Source: JAVBMV01 sp031552145
GTDB taxonomy: Bacteria > Myxococcota > Myxococcia > Myxococcales > UBA5297
Reading direction: 5' to 3'
NCBI GenBank assembly: GCA_031552145.1
Contig: JAVBMV010000007.1
Coordinates: 186,001-250,000 of the forward strand
DNA: 64,000 nt
A program made the translations under genes and the position numbers. The notes under the pieces are model-generated. The model ran no database searches. It was not told where the DNA came from and saw only the letters and a list, made by a program, of their open reading frames with translations. Below, one piece after another: positions 9,901 through 16,407 of this stretch; position 1 is the first letter of the stretch; every line of letters starts with the position of its first letter.

Positions 9901-11371
9901 GACGGTTCTCTCCGCGCCTAGCCTCTCGCCCGGCAGCACCTATTTCCTGGCCGTCAAGAGTGACGTCAATCAATTCGTCGACGATTACTCTATCGAGATC
10001 TCGCTCGGGCTCAACATCCCCAACAGCGTCGCGAATGATACCTGCGCCACCCCAGAGAGACTCACCCTCGATAGCGCCGGCCGCGCCTCGGCGCGAGGCC
10101 TTATTCAGGCTGCGACGGCGACCACCTCTCCAATCAATTGCATCTCGGGCACCGCCCCGAATGGGCCCGATCACTTCTTTGAATTCGAGCTGACGCAGAC
10201 TTCGAAGGTCTCGGTCAAGCTCTCATCGCTCAGCCAGTTCTACATGCCGTTGCTCTATGTGCGCACCGATTGCACCGACGATTCCAGTCAGCTCGCCTGT
10301 TCCCCCGGAAGTGAGGCCGGGCAGGCCATGACGCTGACGTTCGGTGCCCTGGCGCCTCGCAAGTACACAGTCATCGTCGATGCGCTCTCCAAGAATCCCC
10401 CGAATTTGACCTGGACAGGCGAGTTCTTACTGGAGATCTCGACCGAGCCGTCGACAAACTTGGCGCATGATGATTGCTCCGGCGCCTATCCGCTCGCCTT
10501 CGAGGACGGTCGTGCCTCCTATTGGGGTCACATCGACGACCTAACAGGCTCCACGAGCGGTAAGTGCGGGGTCGTCGACATGTTCACAGGGATCTCGATG
10601 CCGGGGCCCGATGCCGTCTTTACCTTTACGACGACGGTGCCCAAGCGCCTCATGGCTACCGTGACGGCCGAAGGGGGATTCCCTCCCTCCGTCTACCTGC
10701 GCGCCAATACCTGTGACGACTCCTCCTTCTTCGCCGAGAAGGCATGTCATTCCCAGAAGACTGGCTCTTGGTGGAACTCGGTCGCCTCTTTCACGAAGGC
10801 TTCGCTTCCTCCAGGCAAGTATTATCTATGGGTCGACAGCGCCTCCTTGCCAGGTAAGGCTTCGGGAGGCTTCTGGCTCGATGTTCTGTTGGACGATGTT
10901 GCCACCTATCCGGCGGGGGAGAGCTGCCACAATCCCATCGCCCTCACCAAGGACGATCCAGCACCTGCCGAATACACGACAGTCGGCGCGGAGGACGACT
11001 ACAGCAATCCCGACAGGGATAGTGTCGTGTGCAAGGGGCTTGTGACGACTGCCACCTACGCGGCGGCCGATCGCGTCTTCTCCTACACGGCGCAGCCTGG
11101 CGAGTCCTTCATCGTCTCCGTCCCCTGCACCAGCACCAAGCCCTTCGACGTGGCATTCTGGGTGACGAAGGGTGAGTGCGGCTCGCGCCTCGACTGCGTC
11201 GCGGGCGCCGACGCCACCAACAAAGCAACGGAGGCAGAGTGCAGGGAGACGCTCACGACCGCTATCACCAATTCGGGAACAGCGCCCGAGACTTACTACA
11301 TCGTCGTCGACTCGAAGAGCACGGGCACAGGTAGCTTCAACGTGCTCGTGACCACGCCACCCACGCCGTAA
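3908..11371 (+). CDS. Giant surface lipoprotein A with about 16 PPC-like beta repeats
   Basis: A 2487-aa protein. The ATG at 3908 is chosen because GGAGG (3897-3901) is well spaced and it gives a lipoprotein signal, MRDLKVLALVSMLLLPLAVGC, with the lipid-bearing Cys at 21. An Asp/Gly/Pro linker (about 22-62) and a Cys-rich region (about 64-200, including CGEACCSPEETC) follow. The rest is about 16 tandem units of about 140 residues. Each opens with an NDxC-like motif, has a GPDLVYxF strand, a SLYLRxxC...LxC strand pair, and ends in L(P/A)xGxYYLWVDSxxxxxGxFxLxV. This resembles bacterial pre-peptidase C-terminal (PPC) beta-sandwich domains. It is probably anchored in the outer membrane and exposed; function unknown. 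Paralogues are at 38523-46430 and 52957-61026. Confidence 0.85.
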   Translation: MRDLKVLALVSMLLLPLAVGCGEEGVVLEPDAGGPADTSPGDTGDTGNVDADAAVDADAGPDGCDADETLCGEACCSPEETCVDGVCRCTPESDSDYCMRNKVACGPLSLPDNCGKPRSVTSCGPCYEPSECIAGKCIACEHESDGSFCHNRGKTCGRLTVPDNCGTVREVGCGNCESGTPCVENVCEAGRVPANDTCDAPEELYFINGVVKLSVDLTTSGPSFALGYPCGGTQNALKDRVFHIKVDSFSELTIAAEGRISGPANKLPILVAQAKCTPLTEVLACGTPRVFPTHVTTIDAMSVSSDVYLWVGAADLDVSGIVSLTITLKEATTPENDTCDESTPSLVFHDRIAEGEGRTRGGQNDIAELCGKTDGPDVFYSFSIEAGAPQALEVAIAPLGESSFRPAFSIIGACGSTQSKLCNAAPNAGANALGAIYSLPAGDYHLVVGSVGGSSGDFKYWVRKGETNVGSDKCPAAAVALSDLRATVAGNTVIARDDIQLINIPGQSVSTGGDLVYRIDVPATSRHDAHIVIRPTKSTPWKLRPIAALRAVCEGDALALAMGKAENPGDELKLFAPQLSPGPYYLWVDSMSTAEGGGFEVDFELTPSLPGPENDLCGVLASTKIELTEHGGALHAELPGSTVGARNDYSGGCALLNGADITYQFTTAVPMALRATVVAASGYSNYYPGLYLRTSCEATGDLQCGGTYLAGRPQTSAFVYEPNLPAGTYYLFVDGRNLSEGEFFLELNGYPTQGNSTCAAARPIVLAEGEQTVTLRGDTAFGGDEPSCAEVLSSKGLYYSFQVPAGQHDVEIVVAPSENSYIIPTVDIRSDCQHRADLHCDVMPYTALEEIAATYRTRRLHLGRLHEGLYQLAVHSERRYSHIPSPDDSFLLTFTMKSASDAAPNDRCPTEAGLNSHKVSFTAGVATILGDTQLGGADAEGSCAKSRLGGDLVYEIELTTMKTLVAEITASDDLAFYLRTACADPGAEVKCVPARMKQGKFNALDPGIYYLWVDTTAPGKEGPFTLRIEMTEPSEAPPDNDVCQQPIPLVPSGAGRAVLRGLTTANARDHYRGSCQKMDALHNGPDLVYSFTPSETTKATARVMRLASSPGFSPAVYWANGCSAQGVGATISCGNELEGIAQAVAPKLLAGETYMLVVDGIDGTEGSFDLELALAPAEELPSTCFYAERIDAEILAGTPVRGDTALSTNSSISTTLFREEWGEEVYLGTGPDLVYTFTTQLESDFSASLYFALTTGDAIIYLRDACAVSGGMTEWGAVRANGGPANLTIPNLPAGNYWLWVDSGMSLRGDFSLEVKVTPPASAPANTLCDNSTPALAVDGTWVTGTTLRAPNATTGTCGAMNGGEVIYKVDLSGQASRRSLNIKLRPLADTPAARLALYLRDGCGAPFEEPLCGVAPAAGTSEFALTQWYLAPKVYYLYVDGVDGGSGPFELSATLGEARLYPDNCGAEGPVALSQSGADYVATLSGDTSMGNDDTQWSACPMVAQMRSYNDFVYKLDTHTIGTRTLRAVMRHTSTTHKATLYLRDLCRATERSHELGCGQATANTGPATLYIEALPEGVYYLWVDSSASTAAQTTQGSSFKVDITLSPAAPVPSAVCSSATPLSLGASGTVTIEGNTKDGAESDYGSCAAMPGRSVYYSVSVPAGKRLLASVTRLPPASVLTPALYIRSDCTVAPGGTTGQLACHAGLSSGGALAITEVMPSTQNVIVVVDSAVGTGGALFGAYSLTLTAIGTSTNVCADAAAVAVSTTPVTVVGTIEATTGAFAPRCKATGSGGDALFKFSYPVGTKAIAFDLRPFPGSALQPILSVGASCAVDAADLCIVGTALTPLGAVYPVPAGSTQAYVWVDSNSTTAALGSFTLTAKTVEQLNPPGETCGEALALPTFDASWQTRLSGQTNLGAANDGVLTECFPGSSGQDGTGPDRWYKFTIDGTEKRSAQIAIIPSRSQRQVAALYSACSLSRESLMACSGTLSAAGVPTVLSAPSLSPGSTYFLAVKSDVNQFVDDYSIEISLGLNIPNSVANDTCATPERLTLDSAGRASARGLIQAATATTSPINCISGTAPNGPDHFFEFELTQTSKVSVKLSSLSQFYMPLLYVRTDCTDDSSQLACSPGSEAGQAMTLTFGALAPRKYTVIVDALSKNPPNLTWTGEFLLEISTEPSTNLAHDDCSGAYPLAFEDGRASYWGHIDDLTGSTSGKCGVVDMFTGISMPGPDAVFTFTTTVPKRLMATVTAEGGFPPSVYLRANTCDDSSFFAEKACHSQKTGSWWNSVASFTKASLPPGKYYLWVDSASLPGKASGGFWLDVLLDDVATYPAGESCHNPIALTKDDPAPAEYTTVGAEDDYSNPDRDSVVCKGLVTTATYAAADRVFSYTAQPGESFIVSVPCTSTKPFDVAFWVTKGECGSRLDCVAGADATNKATEAECRETLTTAITNSGTAPETYYIVVDSKSTGTGSFNVLVTTPPTP

Positions 11372-11388
11372 TGCTTGGCGTTCGCCTC

Positions 11389-11417
11389 GCCGGGCCCGGC
11401 CAAGCGCCGGACCCGGC
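11389..11417. terminator. Hairpin between convergent genes, probable bidirectional terminator
   Basis: An 11-bp stem (GCCGGGCCCGG at 11389-11399 with CCGGACCCGGC at 11407-11417, one mismatch) and a 7-nt loop, 18 bp after the stop of giant lipoprotein A and 20 bp from the stop of the convergent aldolase gene. There is no T run, so it may act as an mRNA-stabilising or Rho-assisted end. Confidence 0.5.
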
Positions 11418-11436
11418 GGGCGCCCTGCGCTGCCTT

Positions 11437-12099
11437 CTATCGCTTCGCCGCCAGCGCCCGCTGCTCCTCCTCGGAGAGGGCCCGGGTGGTCGGGTCCATT
11501 CCGAGCGAGCCGAGTTTCAGGGCGACCGAGGCGACGCGCTCCAGCGCCTCCATCCTGTCGCGCGCCTCTTCCAGCGTTCGCCCAACTGTCACCGCGCCGT
11601 GGCGCTCCATCAGCGCCGCGGCGCCGCGCGCTCCTAGCGCCTCTGCCACCGCTTTCGCCAGCGCGGCCGTTCCGGGAGGGCGGTAGGGCGCCGTATGGAT
11701 GGCGCCGCCCAAGAGGGTGACCGCCTCGGGGAGCAGCGGACGCGCGAGCGAGAGGCGCGCGAGCGTCAGCGCGATTGCGGCCAGGGGATGCGCGTGGACG
11801 ATCGCCGCGACGTCGGGGCGCGTGCCGTAGATGGCCAGGTGCATGGCCAGCTCGCTCGAAGGCGCGCCGGCTCCTCTTTGCAGGACCGCGCCGCCGCCGT
11901 CGACCAGCACTAGGTCGCGTTGCCTCAGCGCGCGCTTGTTGCTGCCCGAGGGGGTGGTTAGGAAGCGTGCGCGCCCACCGGCGGAGGGGAGCCTCAAGCT
12001 CACGTTTCCCTCGGAGGCGCCGATGAGGCCGCGCTCCGAGAGCTCGCGGCAAATCGTCACGATCTGGGCCCTGGCCGCGCTGTGCCTATTGAAGAACAT
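11437..12099 (-). CDS. Class II aldolase/adducin family protein (FucA/MtnB-like)
   Basis: A 220-aa protein of the zinc class II aldolase fold, which cleaves or dehydrates sugar-1-phosphates. Visible features are GNVSLRL near the N-terminus (phosphate-binding), SSELAMH with the catalytic acid as in L-fuculose-phosphate aldolase, HAHP (two zinc ligands) and a later MERHGAV supplying the third His. Length fits FucA and MtnB. It is the last of six minus-strand genes that include mtnA, and starts 21 bp after kdsD. With MtnA upstream, the likely substrates are 5-(methylthio)ribulose-1-phosphate or 5-deoxyribulose-1-phosphate, handled either by an aldolase (DHAP shunt) or a dehydratase (MtnB). Sequence alone does not separate these. 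Confidence 0.75.
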   Translation of the reverse strand: MFFNRHSAARAQIVTICRELSERGLIGASEGNVSLRLPSAGGRARFLTTPSGSNKRALRQRDLVLVDGGGAVLQRGAGAPSSELAMHLAIYGTRPDVAAIVHAHPLAAIALTLARLSLARPLLPEAVTLLGGAIHTAPYRPPGTAALAKAVAEALGARGAAALMERHGAVTVGRTLEEARDRMEALERVASVALKLGSLGMDPTTRALSEEEQRALAAKR

Positions 12100-12120
12100 G
12101 TGGGCCTACCCCAGGCCGCG

Positions 12121-13260
12121 CTAGAGGAAGCGCGCCGCGAGGAGATCCTGGATGTCGAGGAAGCCCATCGATTTGCCTTTGGCGTCGACCACGGGGAGCT
12201 GATCGATCTTCGCCTCGCGCATCAGCGCCGCCGCCTTCTGAACCAGATCGTCGGGACCGCAGGTGCGCGGGCGCTTCACCATCACCTCGCCGATGGGGCG
12301 CGAGAAGTCGGGTGAGCCGCGCTCGACCAGGCGCCGCAGATCGCCGTCGGTGAAGATGCCGACGAGCGCGCCCTTCTTGTCGACCACCGAGGTGGCGCCG
12401 GGGCGCCCCGGAGTGTTGGTCATGATGGCGACCGCGCGGTGGAGCGGCTCGCGCTCGCCGATGACCGGGTTCTGCTCGCCCGAGCGCATCAGCTCGCGCA
12501 CCTTCATCACGCGCCGTCCGAGCGCGCCGCCCGGGTGGTAGATCGCGTATTCCTCGTTGGTGAAGCTGCGCGCCTTGAGCAGCGTCATCGCCAACGCGTC
12601 GCAGATGGCGTGGAGCGCCGCGCTCGAGGCGGTGGGTACGAGCCCCATGGGGCAGGCCTCGTCGATGCGGCCAATGTCGAGCGAGACGTCGGCCGCGCGC
12701 GCGAGCGGTGAATTGCCGTCGCCCGTGACTGCGATGAGCCGCGCGCCGATCTTGCGCAGCGAGGGGATGAGGCGCAGCAGCTCCTCGGTCTTTCCGCTGT
12801 TGGAGAGGGCGAGCAGCACGTCGCGCGCGGTGACGCGCCCCAGGTCGCCGTGGACGGCATCGGCGGGGTGCAGGTAGAGCGAGGGAGTGCCGACCGAGGC
12901 GAGGATGGCCGAGAGATTTTGCGCGATGTAGCCGGGCTTCCCCATTCCCGTCACCACGATGTGGCCCTTGCACGAGGAGAGCAGCTCCACGGCGCGGGTG
13001 AAGCTCGCGTCCAGACGGGGCCCGACCGAGGCGATGGCTTTCGCCTCGATGGCGAGCACCTTCCGCCCTTCGGCGATGATGGGGTCTATGCGCGGCGCGG
13101 CTCTGCCCGCGCGCTTCGTTGTTGGACGCTTCGTTGTCGGCGCCCGAGACGAGGAGACGGGAGGAGAGGGGAGGCGGCCCATGGGGGTTGCGGCGACCTT
13201 GGTGCTGCTCCTGGCTCGGACCGGAAGCGCTCTCTTCGCGGCACTGCTCTCTCTAGACAT
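12121..13260 (-). CDS. kdsD: D-arabinose 5-phosphate isomerase, SIS plus two CBS domains (KdsD-like)
   Basis: A 379-aa protein that converts ribulose-5-phosphate to arabinose-5-phosphate, the first step to KDO of lipopolysaccharide. A SIS domain spans about 75-215 (GHIVVTGMGKPGYIAQ, ALSNSGKTEEL, PTASSAALHAICDALAM). Two CBS domains follow (MKVRELMRSGEQNPV...GIFTDGDLRRL, and IGEVMVKRP...DQLPVVDAKGK). The N-terminus carries an unusual extension of about 55 residues, rich in Arg/Ser/Thr/Pro. A well-spaced GGGAG before the ATG at 13260 supports this start, so the extension looks real. It follows rpe by 23 bp; Rpe and KdsD share ribulose-5-phosphate. Confidence 0.9.
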   Translation of the reverse strand: MSRESSAAKRALPVRARSSTKVAATPMGRLPSPPVSSSRAPTTKRPTTKRAGRAAPRIDPIIAEGRKVLAIEAKAIASVGPRLDASFTRAVELLSSCKGHIVVTGMGKPGYIAQNLSAILASVGTPSLYLHPADAVHGDLGRVTARDVLLALSNSGKTEELLRLIPSLRKIGARLIAVTGDGNSPLARAADVSLDIGRIDEACPMGLVPTASSAALHAICDALAMTLLKARSFTNEEYAIYHPGGALGRRVMKVRELMRSGEQNPVIGEREPLHRAVAIMTNTPGRPGATSVVDKKGALVGIFTDGDLRRLVERGSPDFSRPIGEVMVKRPRTCGPDDLVQKAAALMREAKIDQLPVVDAKGKSMGFLDIQDLLAARFL

Positions 13261-13283
13261 GTTCTTTACTCCCGAAGGGCGGT

Positions 13284-13931
13284 TCAGCCGCGGATGGCCG
13301 CGATCTGCTCGGCGTAGTTGGACTTCCCGAAGATGGCGGAGCCCGCGACCAGTACGTTGGCGCCCGCCGCGCGGATGGCCGCGGCGTTCTCCCCTTTCAC
13401 GCCGCCGTCCACCTCGATGTCGAAGGCGAGGCCGCGCGCTTCGGCTATCGCGCGCAGACGCCGGATCTTGTCGAGCGCCTGGGGGATGAAGGACTGGCCA
13501 CCGAAGCCAGGGTTGACGCTCATGATGAGCACCATCCCCACATTGGTGAGCACCTCCTCGATCGCCGCGAGGGGGGTCGAGGGGTTGAGCGCGACGGCCG
13601 GCATGGCGCCCGTCTTTTCGATCTGCTGGAGGGTCCGGTGCAGGTGGGGGCAGGCCTCGGCGTGAACCGCGATACGAGAGGCGCCCGCGCGAGCGAACTC
13701 CTCGATGTAGCGCTCCGGTTCGACGATCATGAGATGCACGTCGAGCGGCACTTTAGTGGCGCGGCGCGCCGCCTCGACCACGAGCGGCCCGATGGTGATG
13801 TTGGGGACGAAGCGCCCATCCATCACGTCAACGTGGATCAGGTCGGCGCCAGCGCGCTCGACGGCGGCCAGTTCTTCCCCCAGGCGCGCAAAGTCGGCCG
13901 AGAGGATCGAGGGGGCGATGAGGGTCTTCAC
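13284..13931 (-). CDS. rpe: Ribulose-phosphate 3-epimerase
   Basis: A 215-aa TIM-barrel enzyme that interconverts ribulose-5-phosphate and xylulose-5-phosphate in the pentose phosphate pathway. Motifs seen are APSILSADF at the start, HVDVMDGRFVPNITIGP (metal-binding His/Asp), NPGFGGQ (phosphate loop) and VDGGV...NVLVAGSAIF. The start is the GTG at 13931, giving VKTLIAPSILS; the frame is open further upstream, but that extra sequence overlaps rsmB and is a shadow. It lies 16 bp after the rsmB stop, inside a compact minus-strand operon. Confidence 0.95.
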   Translation of the reverse strand: MKTLIAPSILSADFARLGEELAAVERAGADLIHVDVMDGRFVPNITIGPLVVEAARRATKVPLDVHLMIVEPERYIEEFARAGASRIAVHAEACPHLHRTLQQIEKTGAMPAVALNPSTPLAAIEEVLTNVGMVLIMSVNPGFGGQSFIPQALDKIRRLRAIAEARGLAFDIEVDGGVKGENAAAIRAAGANVLVAGSAIFGKSNYAEQIAAIRG

Positions 13932-13947
13932 GTAGGACTCCGTTCTC

Positions 13948-15327
13948 CTAGGGCTTCTGCCCCAGAGTCTTGCGCAGCCGCACCGCGAAGAAGCCCGCGG
14001 TCTGGTGGCGGTGTGGAAAGGTCTCGATGGCGCCCGGCCCCGCCGAGAGCGCCCGCTGAATCTCCTCCGAGCCGTAGAGCGCCTTCGGAAGCATCTCGGG
14101 CGAGAGGTCCAGCGCGCCGGCGGCCTCGAGCTGGAGCGCGCCCTCTTCGGGCTCGTTGGAGCAGACTGCATAGACCAGAACTCCGCCCGGCGCCAGGTGG
14201 GCGGCGGCGGCGGCGAGTAGCGCGCGCTGTTCGGCGGCGAGCGAGCGCACCTCCTCCTCGGTGCGCCGGTAGCGCAGCTCGGGGTGGCGCTGCAGCGTGC
14301 CCAGGGCCGAGCAGGGGGCGTCGAGCAGGATCTTGTCGAAGAGGGCGCCCGGGGGGAGCGCGCTCTTCAGATCGCCGGGCGCGGTGGAGAGCAGCGCCGC
14401 GTGGCCGAGCCGCCTCGCCTCGGACGAGAGGCGCGCCAGCTTCTTCGCCGAGAGGTCGGCGCAGAGGATGGGAGGTTGCGCGCTCGGGAGGCCAAAGGTG
14501 CCCGCGGCGTGCGTCAAGAGCTCCGCCAGGTGGCAGCTCTTGCCCCCTGGGGCGGCGCAGGCGTCCAGGATGCGCTCGCCGGGCGTGGGCGCCAACAGGG
14601 GAGCGATGAGCTGCTCTGCCTCTCCTTGGAGCTGAAACAATCCTTCCTCAAAAGAAGCGAGGCGGGTCGGCTCGCCCGCGCGCGCGAGGCGCACGCCGCA
14701 GGGCGAGAGGGGAGTGGGGCGCGCCTCGAGCCCCTCTGCCGCGAGCGCGGCGAGCAGCGCCTCCCGCGAGGTGCGGCAGAGGTTGGCGCGCAGCGTCGTC
14801 TCGCCGGGTAGGTTGTTGGCGCGGCAGAGCTCCCGCGCCTCGTCCAATCCGTGGCGCGCGGCCCAGCGCCGCACCAGCCAGAGCGGGTGCGACTCCTCCA
14901 CGCTCAGGCGCTCGAGTGGGTCGTCGGGCAGCGGGATGGCGCGCGCCTCGGCCACGCGGCGCAGCAGCGCATTGGCCAGCCCCGCGGCGCGGGCGAGCCC
15001 CTCGCGCTTCATCAGCTCCACCGTCTCGCCGACGGCGGCGTGGACGGGGATGCGATCCAGATAGAGCAGCTGGTAGGCGCCGAGCCTCAGCGCGGCGAGG
15101 ACCGCGGGCTCGAGCTTCGCCATCGCCCCTTTGTAGTGGGGCGCGAGCGCCGCGTCGAGCGCCAGCGCCCGGCGCGCCACCCCGTAGACCAGCTCCGTGG
15201 CGAGCGCCATCTCCTGCCGAGCGAGGCCGGGATGGGCGCGCAGCTCCGCGTCGAGGGCGAGGTTGAGCCAGGCGCGCGTGCGCAGCTCACGAAGGTGGAC
15301 TCTGAAGGCGATGGCTCGGGCGGACAT
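13948..15327 (-). CDS. rsmB: 16S rRNA (cytosine-967-C5)-methyltransferase RsmB
   Basis: A 459-aa protein: a NusB-like RNA-binding domain (about 1-140, ARAIAFRVHLREL...LGAYQLLYL) and a Rossmann methyltransferase domain with the SAM motif ILDACAAPGGKSCHLAELL, motif IV LDAPCSALGTLQRHP, and motif VI VYAVCSNEPEEG containing the catalytic Cys. The family usually has TCS; here it is VCS. It methylates C967 of 16S rRNA during ribosome assembly. The ATG at 15327 is preferred; the open frame extends upstream into Arg/Ser-rich sequence overlapping mtnA. It sits 28 bp after mtnA and 16 bp before rpe. Confidence 0.92.
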   Translation of the reverse strand: MSARAIAFRVHLRELRTRAWLNLALDAELRAHPGLARQEMALATELVYGVARRALALDAALAPHYKGAMAKLEPAVLAALRLGAYQLLYLDRIPVHAAVGETVELMKREGLARAAGLANALLRRVAEARAIPLPDDPLERLSVEESHPLWLVRRWAARHGLDEARELCRANNLPGETTLRANLCRTSREALLAALAAEGLEARPTPLSPCGVRLARAGEPTRLASFEEGLFQLQGEAEQLIAPLLAPTPGERILDACAAPGGKSCHLAELLTHAAGTFGLPSAQPPILCADLSAKKLARLSSEARRLGHAALLSTAPGDLKSALPPGALFDKILLDAPCSALGTLQRHPELRYRRTEEEVRSLAAEQRALLAAAAAHLAPGGVLVYAVCSNEPEEGALQLEAAGALDLSPEMLPKALYGSEEIQRALSAGPGAIETFPHRHQTAGFFAVRLRKTLGQKP

Positions 15328-15355
15328 CGAAGTGCTCTCTGCGCGGGAGGTTTTT

Positions 15356-16396
15356 TTAGATGGAGAGGAGCGCCGCCAGCGAGCGCTCATAGGGCGCGCG
15401 CGCGACGCCCGCCTCGGTGATGATCGCCGAGATGAGGCGCGCCGGGGTGACATCGAAGGCGGGGTGGCGCGCGGCGACTCCCTCGGGTGCGATGCGCAGG
15501 TCGCCGATGCGCGTCACCTCGTCGGAGGAGCGCTCCTCGATCGGGATCCGCGCGCCGCTCTCGAGCGAGAGGTCGAGCGTGGAGCGCGGCGCGGCCACAT
15601 AGAGCGGCAGCGCGTGCTCACGGCAGAGCACCCCCAGCGTATAGGTGCCGATCTTGTTGGCGGTGTCGCCGTTGCGCGCAATCCGATCGGCGCCCACCAC
15701 GGCGCAGGTGATCTCGCCGCGCTGCATGAAATGGCCGGCCATGCCATCCGTAATGAGCTCGACCGGGATGCCGTCGCGCTGCAGCTCCCAGGCTGTGAGG
15801 CGCGCGCCCTGCAGATAGGGGCGCGTCTCGTCCGCCAACACGCGCAGGCGCTTGCCCGACTCGAAGGCGGCCCGGATTACCCCCAGCGCCGTTCCGTAAC
15901 CGCCCGTCGCCAACGCCCCGGCGTTGCAGTGCGTCAGCACGGTTGCGCCGTCCGGGATGAGCTCGGCGCCCAGGGCGCCCATTCGCTTGCAGGCGGCGAT
16001 GTCTTCTTCCAAGAGCCGCGTCGCCTCGGCCAGCGCCGCCTCGGGCCCGCCCTCCATGGCCGCGGCGAGCACCCGGTCCACCGCCCAGGCGAGATTGACC
16101 GCTGTAGGGCGCGCGCCGCGCAACGCTTCTGCCGCGCGCTCGAGGTAGCGAGTTCGCTCCAGGCCCTGAAGCGCGGCGGCGCGCCGCGCGGCCAACGCCG
16201 CGCCGAAGCCGCCGGCGAGCCCGATGGCGGGCGCGCCGCGCACCACCATGGAGGTGATGGCGCCGGCCACCTCGAAGGGGTCGTCGTAGCTTGGGTAGCG
16301 CTCCTCCCAGGGGAGCCTGCGCTGGTCGAGGAGCAGCAGGTGTCCCTGGGTGAAGCGCACGGGGCGCAGTTCGTCGGCTCGCATGGCTTCGGTCAA
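15356..16396 (-). CDS. mtnA: S-methyl-5-thioribose-1-phosphate isomerase MtnA
   Basis: A 346-aa enzyme that isomerises 5-methylthioribose-1-phosphate to methylthioribulose-1-phosphate in salvage of methylthioadenosine. It also acts on the 5-deoxyribose analogue in the DHAP shunt. Seen: SMVVRGAPAIGLAGGFG, the catalytic-Cys motif THCNAGALATGGYGTALGV, ETRPYLQGARLTAWEL, and the Asp motif VGADRIARNGDTANKIGTY. These favour MtnA over eIF2B-alpha relatives. It follows the lipoprotein gene by 11 bp and shares a minus-strand transcript with the class II aldolase, a likely downstream enzyme. No MTA phosphorylase or kinase is in the window. Confidence 0.93.
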   Translation of the reverse strand: MTEAMRADELRPVRFTQGHLLLLDQRRLPWEERYPSYDDPFEVAGAITSMVVRGAPAIGLAGGFGAALAARRAAALQGLERTRYLERAAEALRGARPTAVNLAWAVDRVLAAAMEGGPEAALAEATRLLEEDIAACKRMGALGAELIPDGATVLTHCNAGALATGGYGTALGVIRAAFESGKRLRVLADETRPYLQGARLTAWELQRDGIPVELITDGMAGHFMQRGEITCAVVGADRIARNGDTANKIGTYTLGVLCREHALPLYVAAPRSTLDLSLESGARIPIEERSSDEVTRIGDLRIAPEGVAARHPAFDVTPARLISAIITEAGVARAPYERSLAALLSI

Positions 16397-16407
16397 AGCT
16401 GCCTCGT

